Assembly (NCBI GenBank): GCA_013339765.2
Contig: CM023454.1
Location: 138,009,293-138,073,292 of the forward strand
Direction: 5' to 3'
Origin: Haemaphysalis longicornis
Lineage: Eukaryota; Arthropoda; Arachnida; Ixodida; Ixodidae
DNA: 64,000 nt
The translations under genes and the position numbers were made by a program. Below are positions 21,471-33,644 of this stretch, piece by piece. Numbering within the stretch: the first letter of the stretch is position 1; each line of letters starts with the position of its first letter. Below the pieces are notes generated by a model. That model was not told the DNA's origin. It saw only the letters and a program-made list of their open reading frames with translations, and searched no databases.

Positions 21471-21628
21471 GACAATTCCCACCGCATTTAAAAAAAAAGA
21501 TCCGCGTATTTATGGAATTGCACAAAGGGTCTTGGGGTGCGGCCTGACCCCGGCGACCATTGCCGGTAATGCACTCGCTCACCAGAGCAGGATTGGCCAC
21601 CCTGGTGTAGTAATGGCCACAACCTCCC

Positions 21629-24567
21629 ATGAATACGCCAATTAACCCTCGGCCCTCAGGCCCCAGCGGCTGCGAAGCAACTGACCACGCCGGCGGTCAG
21701 ACCTGTGACGAAGCAGAGGTTGCTAAGAATCACTGGATCCGGACAAGCCGTCAATGGAATCTGAACCTGGCAACGTTTAACGCACGAACCTTATCTAGCC
21801 AAGCAAGTCTCGAGGTGTTGTTCGAGGAATTAGAGGGCATTAAATGGGATGTAATAGGGCTTAGCGAAGTTAGGAGGGCAGGCGAAGCCCTTACGGTGCT
21901 GAAAAATGAACACGTCCTATGTTACCGTGGTCTAGAAGGACAGAAGAGAACTCGGAGTGGGAGTTCTAGTCAATAAAAGCATAGCTGGCAACATAGACGA
22001 ATACTATAGCATTAACGAAAGGGCAGCAGGTCTTGTAATCAGGCTAAATAAGAGGTACAAGCTCAAGGTGGTGCAGGGCTACGCGCCTACATCCAGCCAT
22101 GACGACCAACTAGTGGAACGCCTCTATGAAGATGTGGAATCGGCAATGGGGCAAGTAAAAACACAGTATACCGTAGTTATGGGGGACTTCAATGCTAAAG
22201 TAGGCAAGAATCAGGCTGGAGACAAGGCGCTTGGGAACTATGGTCTGGGCTGTAGAAATAGCAGGGGGGACCTACTAGTTGAGTTTGCAGAACGGAATAA
22301 CCTTCGCATAATGAATACCTTCTTCTGTAAACGGGAGAGCCGGAAGTGGACGTGGAGGAGCCCAAATGGGGAGCACAAAAATGAAATATACCTCATATTA
22401 TGCGATAACCCTGGCGTCGTGCAGGATGTGGAAGTGCTCGGAAGCGTAATGTGTAGTGACCACCGTATGGTAAGATCTCGAATTAGGCTAGATTTGAGGA
22501 GGGACCGCAACAAGCTAGTACGAAAGAAGCCGATAAATAAGTTAACAGTAAGACGTAAAGTAGAAGAATTCAGGATCGCACTGCAGAAGCGATATTCCGG
22601 TCTTAACGAGGAAGCCGAGCTTACGACACAGGAAGCCAGCGACAACCTTACACGCATTATCACGGAGTGTGCAGTAGAAGTCGGGGGCACTATAGCTAGA
22701 CAGGATACTGGTAAACTTTCACAGGAGACGAAAGATCTAATCAGGAAACGGCAAAACATGAGAAGCTCCACCACAGCTGACAGAATAGAACAAGCGGAGC
22801 TCTCGAAGCTAATCAATAAGCGCAAGACGGCTGAAATACGGAAGTATAATATGGAGAGGATCGAATACGCTGTAAAGAACGGAGGTAGCCTGAAAGCAGT
22901 GAAGAGACGTCTTGGCGTGGGTAAAAATCAGATGTATGCACTTAAGGATAAGCAAGGCAATGTCATCATAAATAGAGATAAAATAGTCACAGTGGCCGAG
23001 GAGCTCTATAGGGATCTGTACAGTAGCCAGGACATACAGGATAATGCCGAACAAGACAGTACTTCACAGGAGATAGACATCCCACCAGTAACGACCGAAG
23101 AAGTAAGGAAGGCTTTGAAAGAAATGAAAGGGGGCAAAGCACCTGGTGAGGATCAGATAACAGCAGACCTCTTGAAGGATGGCGGAGAAATTGTCCTTAA
23201 AAACTGGCAAACCTTTATACGCAATGCCTAATGACCGCAATGGTACCGGAATCTTGGAAGAACGCGAACATCATCCTAATCCATAAGAAAAGCGACATGA
23301 AGGACTTGAAAAACTACAGGCCGATCAGCTTACTGTCACTCGTCTACAAGGTATTTACCAAGGTAATCGCTAACCGAATTTCTGCAACCTTAGATTTCAG
23401 TCAACCTAAAGAACAAGCAGGGTTCCGTAAAGGTTATTCAAAAATGGACCATATATACACTATCAATCAGGTGATAGAGAAGTGCGCTGAGTATACTGAA
23501 CCCCTATATATAGCCTTCATAGATTATGATAAAGCATTTTACTCGGTCGAAACCCTAGCAGTCATTCAGGCATTACGGAACCAGGGGGTACATGAGCATT
23601 ATTTAAAAATACTAGAGGATATCTACAATGGGTCTACAGCTACCATCATCCTCTATAGGGAGAGCAGTAAAATACCTATAAGGAAGGCTGTCAGGCAAGG
23701 AGACACAATCTCTCCAATGCTATTCACAGCATGTTTACAAGAAGTATTCTGAACGTGGGATTGGGAACAGGTGGGTGTAAGGGTTAATGGAGAATACCTC
23801 AGTAACCTCAGATTTGCTGATGACGTTGCCTTGCTAAGTAACTCGGGGGACGAATTGCAAAGCATGCTTTCCGCACTGGGCGAACAAAGTAGAACCGTGG
23901 TCCTGAAAATTAATATGCAGAGAACTAAAGTAATGATCAATAACCTCGGGATAGCACAGCGGTTTGAGATAGGTGGCGAGGCAGTGCAAGTGGTAAGCGA
24001 ATATATCTACTTAGGACAGGTTGTGACCCCAGATCCCAACCATGAGGAAGAGATAATTAAAAGGATCAGAATGGGGTGGGGTGCATATGGAAGACATTCT
24101 CAGATAATGAATAGCAGCCTACCATTGTCGCTGAAGAAGAAAGTGTACGACAGCTGCATCTTACAGGTACTCACCTACGGGGCAGAAACTTGGAGGCTCA
24201 CTATAAGGGTTCAACTTAAATTGAGAACGACTCAGCGGGCAATGGAGCGGAAAATGATAGGTGTAACATTAAGACACAAGAAGAGAGCGGAGTGGTTCAG
24301 GGAGCAAATGGGTGTAAAGACATTTTAGTAGAAATAAAGAAGAAGATATGGACGTGGGCAGGGCTTGTAATGCGAAGGCAATATAACCGCTGGTCATTAA
24401 GGGTAACAGAGTGGATCCCTAGAGAAGGCAAGCGTTTCAGGGGGCGGCAGAAAGTGAGATGGGCAGATGAAATCAAGAGGTTTGCGGGGATAAATTGGTC
24501 ACAGTTGGCACAGGACTGAGGCAATTGGAGAATAATGGGAGAGGCCTTTGCCCTGCAGTGGGCGTAG
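21629..24567 (+). pseudogene. RTE ORF: endonuclease and reverse transcriptase
   Basis: The endonuclease has TFNARTL, LSEVRRAG, GDFNAKVG and SDHRMV, all catalytic residues present. The RT has NYRPISLLSLVYK, AGFRKGYSKMDH, RQGDTISPMLF and intact FADD (23813-23824). One substrate-proximal motif is FYSVE instead of FDSVE (Tyr codon 23540-23542). Frameshifts lie at about 21960, 23220 and 24300; stops at 23750-23752 and 24517-24519. The end FALQWA and its TAG at 24565-24567 fall in the conserved 3' tail. Such proteins are often mislabelled craniofacial development protein 2-like in databases. Confidence 0.88.
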
Positions 24568-24659
24568 ATATTCTGGTGATGATGATGATAATATGAATAG
24601 AAAAGAATGACAACACGCTCAAATGGATATGAAGTTTGTCACATCACTGCTTATCCCCT

Positions 24660-25031
24660 CACGCACTCGTCATGCACGCACGTGTGATAAATGTTTATCC
24701 AAGAAGGCCAGCTCTTTGCAACTCAAAGATATGGACGTCGAAATGACGCAGTTACCTATCCGCTGCATTTCCACGGCCTCAACAATCTCTCGCGTGCGTT
24801 GATCTGCGTCTCGAAAAATTACGGCGCAGGCATCGTACATAGGCTCACACTTGTCGCACTTTTCATAATTACCCAAATTGGTATCTTTGCCTTTCTGTAC
24901 CTTGTTGCAATGTTCCCGTAGCAAGTGTTGAGGCACCGTCCTGTTTGCCCAAAGTATGGTTTTGCAGGTAAGCGCCAACTTGTAGACCACCCCTTCAGCG
25001 CTGCGCACTTACTCGTTTTGGTGATTAACAA
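24660..25031 (-). pseudogene. Penelope-like GIY-YIG endonuclease domain
   Basis: On the minus strand VVYKLALTC and, one frame over, YFGQTGRCLN give the GIY-YIG core. It continues REHCNKV, then CDKCEPMYDACAVIF and TREIVEAVEM, and ends LSCKELAFLDKHL. This order is the C-terminal endonuclease of Penelope-like retroelements. At least one frameshift separates the core from the rest. No RT domain remains in this copy. Confidence 0.75.
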
Positions 25032-25150
25032 GGCATCTGCTTTTTTTCTTCCGGACAGGGCACGTTTGGCTCGTCCTTGTAGCGCATATCCTTGTATCCC
25101 TCGTCCTGTGTTCGCTTCACCGCGCTAAACAAAGTATAATAAAAAACAGC

Positions 25151-25605
25151 GTCTCAATTGAAGCTAAGAAAGAAAGTCGCGGAGGTCCACTGTGCAATCA
25201 AGGAACACTGCCGCACACTGTGTGTGCAGCAGTGGAACAAAACTGCAACGTAGCCGACGGTCAGGTGCATAGCGGGAAAATATTGAACCTGCTATGACAT
25301 CTTCTCGATGAAACCAAAGTCACATCAACGAGACAGACTGGTAAAGCTTATCAACCAAGAAGACTCGAGACAGGGAACCGACAATCTAATCAAACGCATC
25401 AACGACAAATACCTGCCAACTACACCCACGGAATAAAATGGACCGCACGGCGGAATACCCAACGAAAGACTCGACAGAGACACCGACGTGTAGGAGGTCC
25501 GCACGGCTGTGAGAGACCTCAACAGCAGGTTGGCGGACCGCCCGGACCTTGTAACGAACAAGGCTCTCAACAACCTCGACGAGAAGTCGATTGGCATAAG
25601 CCAAC
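25151..25605 (+). pseudogene. I-clade ORF2 linker region
   Basis: It continues the endonuclease fragment after the 10-bp duplication: QRLN, stop, KLRKKVAEVHCAIKEHCRTL, then frame changes to KPKSHQRDRLVKLINQ and INDKYLPTTPTE and on to EVRTAVRDLNSRLADRPD. This is the region between endonuclease and RT fingers in I-like LINEs. It stops at GIS where the CR1-like insertion begins. Confidence 0.65.
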
Positions 25606-25608
25606 AAG

Positions 25609-26268
25609 TATCCAGTCACAAGTGCGTGTATGCAGATGACTGCTGCATATATAGTGACGTCGCGTCTGCTCGAGATTCTGCTCAAGTACAAAGTGATCTA
25701 AATGCTGTGTTATCATGGTGCACCACATGGAACATGACACTCAACTTTTCAAAATGTTATTCCGTTCGCTTCATAAACAAAAAGAACTATGTAAATACGA
25801 ATTACTTTCTAGGAGACAATCGTTTGGAAGGCGTGTCTAAATATAAGTACCTAGCCGTTTTCTTTGCGAGCAAACTATCCTGGAACGACCACATTGAATA
25901 CTTCGGTGCCAAAGCGAGCAGTGTATTGAACTTCCTAATACGTAACTTTAAACAGGCCCCACCTAAACTAAAGGAAATTGTCTATCGTTCTAACGTTCGT
26001 TCAATTTTAGAGTACGGTTGGGTGGCTTGGGATCCAGACACTAAAATATGTACTAATGCGCTAGAAAGGGTTCAGAAACAAGCAGCGCGATTTGTGTCTG
26101 GTAACTATGATTTCACTAACCATTCTTCGTGCATTTGAGAACATGTGGGTTGGCCTCTCCTTTAGGACAGACGCAAACTCTTTCTTCCCAAAACCCACAC
26201 ACGAATGGAACAACCTACCAGAATATATTGTATCCACCCCGCCATCCTCATTTCAAAATGCTCTATAA
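25609..26268 (+). pseudogene. CR1-like RT C-terminal fragment
   Basis: It reads VSSHKCVYADDCCIYSDV with intact YADD, then LNAVLSWCTTWNMTLNFSKC, KYKYLAVFFASKLSWNDHI and RSILEYGWVAWDP to 26138. A frameshift near 26130 leads to the last exon-like part (HEWNNLPEYIVSTPPSSF) and TAA at 26266-26268. It includes the RT active site, thumb and C-terminal domain only. Confidence 0.75.
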
Positions 26269-26458
26269 CAATTTTGTAGAAATTAAAGATGCCAATTTCT
26301 GTCTGCATATATGTTTGTGTTTTACTTTTCCTTGATTGCTTCGTGTTCGCAAGAATGTGTACACACTGCATAAGCTGAGCATGCTTACTTGTTTTGTTAT
26401 CGGTATTCATACCCTGTATCAAATTTCAAGTTTTGTGTCTCCTCCCCCCTACTCTAAT

Positions 26459-26501
26459 GCCCAAATTTGGGCGCTGTAGGTACTCGAATAAATAAATAAA
26501 A
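26459..26501 (+). other. LINE 3' palindrome and AAATA tail
   Basis: GCCCAAATTTGGGC (26459-26472) is a perfect palindrome, followed by GCTGTAGGTACTCG and a TAAA-type repeat. The layout matches 5716-5758. Confidence 0.6.
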
Positions 26502-26516
26502 AACCTAAATAAATTC

Positions 26517-28404
26517 AAAACCTGGCAGATTGTTTCAACGAATTCTGGAGATTAGGCACGCTGCCGAAGCAGTGGAAGAAAACCAGAACCATACTAATTC
26601 CTGAGCCGGGAAAGTGACCTGACATGGACAACCTCCGTCCTGTCTCGCTCACGTATTGCGTGGGCAAGGTACTGGAGCACGTCCTGCTCAACAGGTGACA
26701 AGACTACCTACAACGGTAGGTCCTCTACCCGGCCACAATCATCGGCTTGAGACTGCGCTTAGGCAAGCAAGATGTCATGAAACAGCTGGAGCACCAAATC
26801 ATTGACGGCAACACCGACGACAATAAAGCGATACTTGGCCTCGACCTGCAGAGCGCCTTTGATAAGGCGAATCACTCGGTGATCTTGTCACAGGTCTCCA
26901 AGCTCAACATAGGAGTAATATCCTACAGTTAGATCGAAGATTTCCTCACGGGCAAGACCGCCGAGTTACGAGCAGGCGATCTTCAAACGCAAGAGAAGAA
27001 GCTCGGCAGCACTGGCACGCCACAAGGGTCTGTCATCTTGCCGATGATTTTAAACTTAGTAATGACCAGAGTGGTCGAGAGGCTGGAGAGCATCGAAGAC
27101 GTCAGGCATGCAATCTCCGCAGACGACATAACGGTGTGCGTGGTAGGTGGCAGCGACGCCCACATCGCGTCCACACTACAAACGGCGGTTGACGCAATTG
27201 AGGATCAACTTGAAGGTACCGGACTTAGGTGCTCGCCGAGCAAATCGCAACTCCTGGCATATCCTCCCGTCAGAAACCGCAAACCCGAGATGAGCCCAAG
27301 AGATTGCGACGAGATCAATATCAAAACTAGACCTTCGCAACGTAATCCCAAAGGCTAGCAAGATTGGAATACTAGGCATGGTTACACAAACGCATGGAAG
27401 AAACGGCGACACCATCGCCCGGCTTATGGCAAAAGCAGCGAACGCAACGTGAATACTAAAACGAGTAACATCCCAAACCGACGGTATGAGTGAGAGGAGC
27501 CTAATCGGGCTCGTCTACTCGTGCGTTATAAGCCATGTCGCGTAGTTGCAGTACGAGCGCCACAAGATAAACATTTTAATCCGCAGAGCGTAGAAGACAG
27601 ACCTAGGGGCTGAACGAAACCAGGAGCACCACTCGTATCCTGCAACTGGGAGTACTCAACAGACTTGAGGAAATAGCGGAGGCACAACGCGCCGTCCAGC
27701 TCTAGCGGATGTCTACAACCAGGACCGGCAGACAGATACTGGAGGAGCTAGGAATAGCAAACGCAGACAGGACGGAAAGGAAACTACCCGTTCCCTACGA
27801 AATCCGGCGCAACATCCGGATGGACTCAATAACCAAGAACGTGAACCCGGAGCACAACAAGGAAAGAAGGACAGCGAAGGCCAAGGCCCTGATCGACCTG
27901 CACGCCAAAGACAGGCACGCGCGCTACGTGGACGCGGCAGAATACAGCAATCTTAAGAACGGCTTCACAGCAGCCGTCGTTGACACCACCGGCGCCTTGT
28001 GGACGTCCGGTAGCGTGAAATGCAAACACATCGAACAAGCAGAAGAGGTGGCCATCGCCCTGGCCATCTCGGACCAAAACTGTTACATGGTGTTGTGTGA
28101 TTCAAGGCAGGCAGTAAGAAATTGTGCCATGGGCATAGTAGCAAAGGAAGTGGCACGCATACTGCACACGGTTACTGCAAAATGCAGAAACGTTAGAATG
28201 AAGAGGTTCCCGGTGCACGCAGGCAACTCGTCGGACCACTACGGCAACCACAACGAGACGGCACATGCCAAGGCGTGAGCACTCACGGACCGCATCTCGG
28301 CCGACCGCCCGTTGTGGTTCAGCAGGAAAGATTGTTTGACCGAGTACAGCGAAATAACGAAGGCTTCCCGCTTGGCTCGCAGAACTCTCCCGCCCCCGTG
28401 CCCG
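26517..28404 (+). pseudogene. I-clade ORF2: RT and RNase H
   Basis: NLADCFNEFWRLGTLPKQWKK opens the RT. LRPVSLTYCVGKVLEH, GLDLQSAFDKANHS and GTPQGSVILP follow. The catalytic motif reads SADD rather than YADD (27116-27127). Frameshifts and stops occur near 26613, 26697, 26932 and between 27350 and 27700. The RNase H domain (27709-28278) has VDAAEYS, QAEEVAIAL and LCDSRQAV, the three acidic positions, then FPVHAGN. The sequence ends at TLPPPCP where the long-TIR element is inserted. Confidence 0.8.
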
Positions 28405-31400
28405 GGGTGCGTATTCCCAAACCATATCCCGTAGGGGCACAGGCCGACCACACCCCCTAAGCAGTGGCGCAGCCAATGAGGTTAAAAAATTCCAATTCCT
28501 CATCTTCTTTTAGGCAGCACCGTGACGTCACTTCCTCTATGTGCGCATTTCATGCGAGATGTATTTTTTGTTTTTTTTCCCTCCCCTCGTTTCGGCTGCT
28601 TTGCGGGCGGCCGATGGTTTTGCTCCGTGGGCGGGGCTGGCCTGCGGATCTGGGGAAGCTGACGCACATGTGGTAGAAGTTAACCTTTTGTACCTGAGCA
28701 CCTGATCTCTCCGCGCTTTTCTTGCGCACCTGGAAGTTTACGCTGACCTCCGATCGTGTTTCTAGATAAGCGCTCGGCTCGGTGCTCGAAGCGCGCGCGC
28801 GCTGATGGACGCTTTCACGTACATGTGGCAATTATACACGTTCCGGAAAGCAAACACCCTCATTTAAAGCTCATTCTACAACACACAGAAGTGTATACAA
28901 TTGATTTGGGTGCTATTTCACTATATACACACCCAAACACGATTCGGTGCTGTAGGTAAGGATTACAAGAAAGGCAGCCAATTACCCATGACTACGTTTA
29001 CAAACTCTCCCACCCTTGAGAAATATTTCAGCTGCATGAGCTGCTACATTTTGGCACTTTCATAGGCACTATTACATTGAATTTTGTTAACATTAACTTC
29101 ATTGCAATAATTCTTTATCAGGAACAGTGCCACTAAGAACAACATCGACATTTTGTTAACAGCAATGGAAGGTGTGAATTGTTCTTGCAAGGCTGATACG
29201 TTGAAAAGAAAGACACAAGCTCAAACTTACACGTTTTAAACTCGGTCATGAATGCTGCATAATTTGCACTGCTGGGCATAACAATTTAGGGAAACAATAT
29301 CGAAAATGTATACCAACCAAGGGGTAAGTAATAGTTGGACTGTGCAGCTTCTGAAGTACTCGAGGAGTTGGATATATTTCTTCTGTACAAGGCTATTGAC
29401 CACAGTCTCTTCACTAAAGCCATCAGGGCGCAGTTTGATATCAGTAATCATGCGTGCTACCACTCACACCGTTGCCAATGTCGATTAGTTATTTTTAAGA
29501 ATTTGTGCTTCTTGCACACACAGATTTTGCTGCATAAGATACGTTATTTATAAATAGACAGCTCCAGCAGGATCCGAATGGCACTGATGCCCCCGCTGTA
29601 GTCGGGAAGGCACACCAAATCGTTACCACTTAATTTGGCTCTGTCCATTATTCGACCATAATCACCACCAGCTTTTAACTCTAGATCCTGCCCCTGCGAC
29701 TGAACAGGAATATGTTAGTCGGGTTCGTGACGATCACAGCACGCTAGAAGGAAAGGACTCTACGAATTGGTGTAGCAGCCTGGCCGACTTCTCCGTTCGG
29801 TTTACAATGTGAACTGTCTGCAACGTGCACTCTTTTCAGTGTGAACCGCGTTATCTACAGTGTGAACTGTACATTTAGGTGTCAACTGTGCGTTTTGCTT
29901 CGACTGACTGACTATGTGTTCATTTTGCGATTACGACCCCAAGACTGCAACTGTGTTGATTGTGCGAGTTGTAATGTTCCCCTTTTCCCCTCATCCTTGC
30001 TCCCCCCATGGCCCCATGGCCTGTCATTTATTAAATTGTTTAACTCACTCAGATACGTATATTTTTTCGCTGGGACTAATGAGCATTTGCGGGTGAGCTT
30101 GAAGTCACAGTAGTCGCAGCAGAGATAAAACTAAGTAAAAAAAGTTATCTCCTGGGCGCACTATTTTTGGGATAGTTTTGGGGGGTCCAAATAGCGGCAA
30201 AAAATGTCACTTTTCGAGATCCACTGGATGGGTATAGATGAGCAGTTTGTGTCTATTTCCTGCGACGCATTTTTTGCTACCACATATATAGATTTCTTTA
30301 GTGTCTTGCCTTTTAATTCGCGCGCATTGCGTCACAGCTCGCGCCTCAACTGGAAGCCACACACACGCAAAAAAGTATACAATTGTATAAACAAGAAATA
30401 GCAAGAATAAAAATATAAATAGTACAACACAAGTTGCAAAACGCCGCCTCGCGTACTACAACGCTTCGTATCCAAAAACATAACTTTCGCCCCGTTTCTG
30501 GACATTTTGGACAATCCAGGTTGTGTTGGTGCACCCGCTCTACGTGTCCATGAAGGCGTTGAAGGCTACCTTGTCAGGCAAGTTCGCGGGGAACACAGAC
30601 TCATGATTGTTTGACGCGAGGTCATCTCTGGCGACCTCGAGGGGCTGCTCGTGCTTATCCATGAAGCAGAAGTTGTCAGCTTGGCGACCATCGCGTGGCG
30701 AACACAATTATGAGAACTGACCTCGTAATGGGCACTTCTGCGCGAGTGCGAGGCACAGGCGAGTATGGCGAATAAAACGCTCGCTGATGTTCGCAGCAGA
30801 CGAGCGACCGACGTACGCGTGTGCTTTCGACAGAATGAGAGCAAACGTTCTGTGCTTTGGTAGGGAGTACAAAGAACCACCCAAGACCAAATAAAACATT
30901 TTAGCCTTCACTTTATTGGGAGTGCTTGCTTTCCGGAACGTAAACAGTAACTACATATGTACGTGCAAAAGCATCCATTCGTGCGCACACTTTGAGCAAC
31001 GCGCCAAGCACTAGCTTAACTGGGAACACCATGGGAGGCGAGTTACGGACGGTGCGCAGGAGAGCGCGGAGAGCGAGCTTCATCTTCCCAGCGCGTACGC
31101 CAGGCTCGCGCTCGGAGCGAAGCCATTGGCCGCCGCAAAGCAGCGCGATCACAAAACATCGAAACAAATTTTTGTCTTCATTTTTATGAGATTGTTGGCT
31201 TTCTAGAACGTGTATAATTGCCACATGTACGTGAAAGCGTCCATCCGCGCGCGCGCACTTCGAGCACCGAGCCGACCGCTTATCGAGGAACACGATCGGA
31301 GGTCAGCGTAAACTTGCAGGCGCGCAAAAACAGCGCGCAGAGATCAGGGGCTCAGGTAAAAAAGCTTAACTTCTACCACATGTGCGTCAGCTTCCTCAGC

Positions 31401-31644
31401 GCCGCAGGCCAGCCCCGCACACGGAGCGAAACCATCGGCCGCCTGCCAAGCAGTCGAAACGAGGGGAGGGGAAAAAAAGAAAAAATCCACCTCGCATAAA
31501 GTCGCGCACTTATAGGTAGAGACGTCACGGTGCTGCGTCCAAGGAGGTTAAAAAATTGCAATTTTTTTAACCTCACTTGCTGCGTCGCTCCTTAGGGGGT
31601 GCGGTTTTCCTGGGCCCCTACGGGATATGGTTTGGGAATACGCA
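28405..31644. mobile_element. Long-TIR element, copy B
   Basis: The ends GCGTATTCCC (28409-28418) and GGGAATACGC (31634-31643) match copy A. CCCG occurs at 28401-28404 and 31645-31648. The inverted repeats are longer than in A, about 455 bp (to about 28870 and from about 31185). Between about 30440 and 31180 there is DNA absent from A, including a second diverged version of the subterminal segment (30898-31150) in the same orientation as 31185-31450. No transposase recognised. It is inserted in the I-clade ORF2. Confidence 0.78.
30898..31150. repeat. Duplicated subterminal segment of copy B
   Basis: This part (GAGTGCTTGCTTTCCGGAAC and on) is a diverged direct repeat of 31190-31450, which forms the right TIR. 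The two share the order of motifs: GTACGTG, GCATCCATTCG and GGAGCGAAGCCATTGGCCGCC. It suggests internal amplification, known for foldback-type elements. Confidence 0.55.
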
Positions 31645-32036
31645 CCCGCGTTGAGTCGAGAACAAGCCGTTTTATTTAGACAGGTTTAAACCGGCTCGCT
31701 ACCCAGCCCGTCTCTGATGCATCGCATGTACCCTGAGACGTACCCGACCGACAGGCGCAAAATCTGCGGAGGCGCTACGGCAAGCTTCACGACATCCTGT
31801 GGGATTGCACCAAACATCCGCAAGAAGCCAAGTCAGGCAGGATCCCATTGCGACTGGAAGCAGCCGCAGTGAGTGAAAGGCAGGAAGCTCAGAACTAGGC
31901 CGCCCAGCAGGTCATCGAGGCGTTAGCATGGCAGACGCCTGGCAAGCAAGCAACGGCGAGCGAGGACCCATTCCGCACGGCAGGTGCTCCGAAGATGACG
32001 TGGGCCACGTCGGAGCTCGCGAGCGCTGACTGCTAG
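31645..32036 (+). pseudogene. I-clade ORF2 C terminus with zinc-finger relic
   Basis: After copy B the coding resumes: LSREQAVLFRQV, then SLMHRMYPETYPTDR and KICGGAT. The end is AAAVSERQEAQ, AAQQVIEA and TWATSELASAD. The Cys-based C-terminal motif (CxxC, later HxxxxC) is partly lost. Stops and frameshifts occur at about 31690 and 31790. Confidence 0.7.
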
Positions 32037-32040
32037 CCCA

Positions 32041-33640
32041 AAAAATGGTTTTCCGATCCAATCCAAATCTCATGAAAGCAACAAGCGAAATGGCCCGTGT
32101 GTTCGATATTTCGTCTCACTTTAACAATTCCTAGTTGGTTGCAACACGGAGCCCTCCGCTAATGCGCGCCTCATCACCTGTGCGTTAAACCTCATTACGA
32201 ATTGCTTCTTGCATTTCTCTTGATGTACACACTTGCAACGCCCTTGTATAAAAATGAAATTCTTCAGTTTAACTTTGGGAAGAAAGCAGTACTTCCTTTT
32301 TGTAGGGCACAATGCCTTTTTCTGCGGAGACGCCACGCTGGAGGAGTAAACTCTGCAATCAAGCTAAGAATGTGTCGGTGCTAGACTCAGAAAATTTGCA
32401 ATAAACGACTTTAAGCAGACATGACCGAGGAGGAAGGGTACTGCGTTCAACGGCAATCCTGAGAGCAGCACTTTGTTCGGGCTTGGCTACGGTGTCGTGT
32501 GGCTCGGCATGGATTCTTACTAGATTGATATAAAAATTAGTAACAGCCCCAGTGTCCGTAGGGATGTTTGTTCTTTGAATTGTGCCGCGGGGCCGCACGA
32601 GCAAGTGGCTAGGCAAGTGGGGACGTTCATTGCAGCGCTTGGGTTTTTATAGGAACGAAGAGTAAGGGAAGGGGATATGGATAGTAGGACAAAAAGTGCG
32701 CGCGCATGTGTAGACACACGGTACCTCTGCAGTAGTGGCCAAGTGTTTGCGCCATCGCTGCTTTCTTAGTTGAGGATTTGTTGTAGAGCTTGACGCAACC
32801 TCAGCCTATGTGGAAGGTTGTATTACTGTCTGCAACGATGAAGTTGCTTTCTCAGGTCGCTGTGGTATGTAGGTTGAGAGATTTTTCGAATTGTTGGACT
32901 TTTACGTCCTGTCCAAATTCGTTGATTTGGAAGCCAACGTGCGCATTCAAATATGCGGAGATTGCATCGAAACCAGAGTGGCTCCGGTTTTAAACGACAC
33001 TTTTCTAAGTTATGTGAATAGGGGCTTTGAGCTTGGGCTTGAGGGTTTGGCTCCAAAAAGACGTCGATACGTTTAGATCTACGTTGTCTTCTGCAGCGGA
33101 GCGGGCATGATGCCGCATATGAATAATAGCTTGAAGCAGTTTAAGCTCTGCGGGACGGGCTTGAGGTGTAGAACCGCCGAAATTCCTACTGCTAACACAG
33201 TCACGTTCTTCGACTTGATTCTTATTTTCGGTTCGGACCATGTTTGCTTGGAGTTCAGCCCGATGATTGCCAAAACCCTTTTCAGTTGGTGATCCTGTCA
33301 CTCCAAGACAGTTAATAATGGTTTACATATAAATTGCCTAACGCCCTTGATGAAAAATTTGTACAAGCAGCGAGTGCAGTCTAGCTTTTGATGTCACGTG
33401 ACTCGCCTGAAGCAGGCAGAGCTTTCTGAAGAAGTGTTGGTTTCGGCAGCGCACCATGTTGTAAAAAAAATAAAGTGTCGCGTAAACACTGAGTAAGAGG
33501 GTGAAGTGACTCGACGAGATCAGAGGTTTGCGGGTCGGGCCACCAACGCGTGTTAGGGCTATATTAGTTGATATGAAGGGGTCATAAAGGCAAAATGCAA
33601 GTTTATTTTATTCGAAAATATCGGACCGGGATAATTGGGG
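32041..33640. other. unassigned DNA
   Basis: No domain recognised on either strand. A minus-strand frame at 33005-33301 (98 codons) and a second at 32823-33056 have no motif I know and are separated by stops. Confidence 0.5.
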
Positions 33641-33644
33641 GTCT

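Larger units (their letters stand above)
21397..24590 (+). mobile_element. RTE-clade LINE with tRNA-like head
   Basis: A nearly full-length copy with an imperfect duplication at its ends: ATATAAATAGAAG at 21384-21396 and ATATGAATAGAAAAG at 24591-24605. It begins with a tRNA-like segment, followed by a leader of about 200 bp, one long ORF with endonuclease and RT, and a 3' end in which the stop codon lies inside the conserved GCAGTGGGCGTAG motif, followed by a GATGATGATGATA tail. Confidence 0.88.
21257..25140 (-). mobile_element. Penelope-like element, hit by an RTE LINE
   Basis: It is flanked by a perfect 10-bp duplication AAAAAACAGC (21247-21256 and 25141-25150). Its outer parts are inverted copies of each other: ACTTTGTT...GAGGGATACAAGGA at about 21297-21345 matches the reverse of about 25090-25135. 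Between them on the minus strand is a GIY-YIG endonuclease end. The reverse transcriptase part is missing. Most of the interior is a later RTE insertion (21397-24590). Confidence 0.75.
25606..26515 (+). mobile_element. 5'-truncated CR1-like LINE inserted in I element
   Basis: The fragment begins inside the RT domain, just before YADD, and ends with a stem-loop plus an AAATA/TAAA tail. The I-clade reading stops immediately before it and resumes immediately after it. No clear target duplication was found. The protein resembles those of the LINEs at 1427-5762 and 61287-64000. Confidence 0.75.
19793..32040 (+). mobile_element. I-clade LINE (RNase H type), split by three insertions
   Basis: Pieces of one LINE lie in order: GC-rich leader from about 19793, ORF1 end (19998-20354), endonuclease (20329-21256), linker (25151-25605), RT and RNase H (26517-28404) and zinc-finger C terminus (31645-32036). 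They are interrupted by a Penelope-like element, a truncated CR1-like LINE and long-TIR copy B. Collapsing the perfect 10-bp duplication around the first insertion brings the coding pieces back into frame. It resembles the most common I-like LINE in tick genomes (recollection). Confidence 0.82.

Noticed and set aside
22238..22825. 195-codon minus-strand frame
   Set aside because: It is the antisense of the RTE endonuclease and linker.
33005..33301. 98-codon minus-strand frame as a host exon
   Set aside because: No recognisable domain or splice signals that can be defended by eye.
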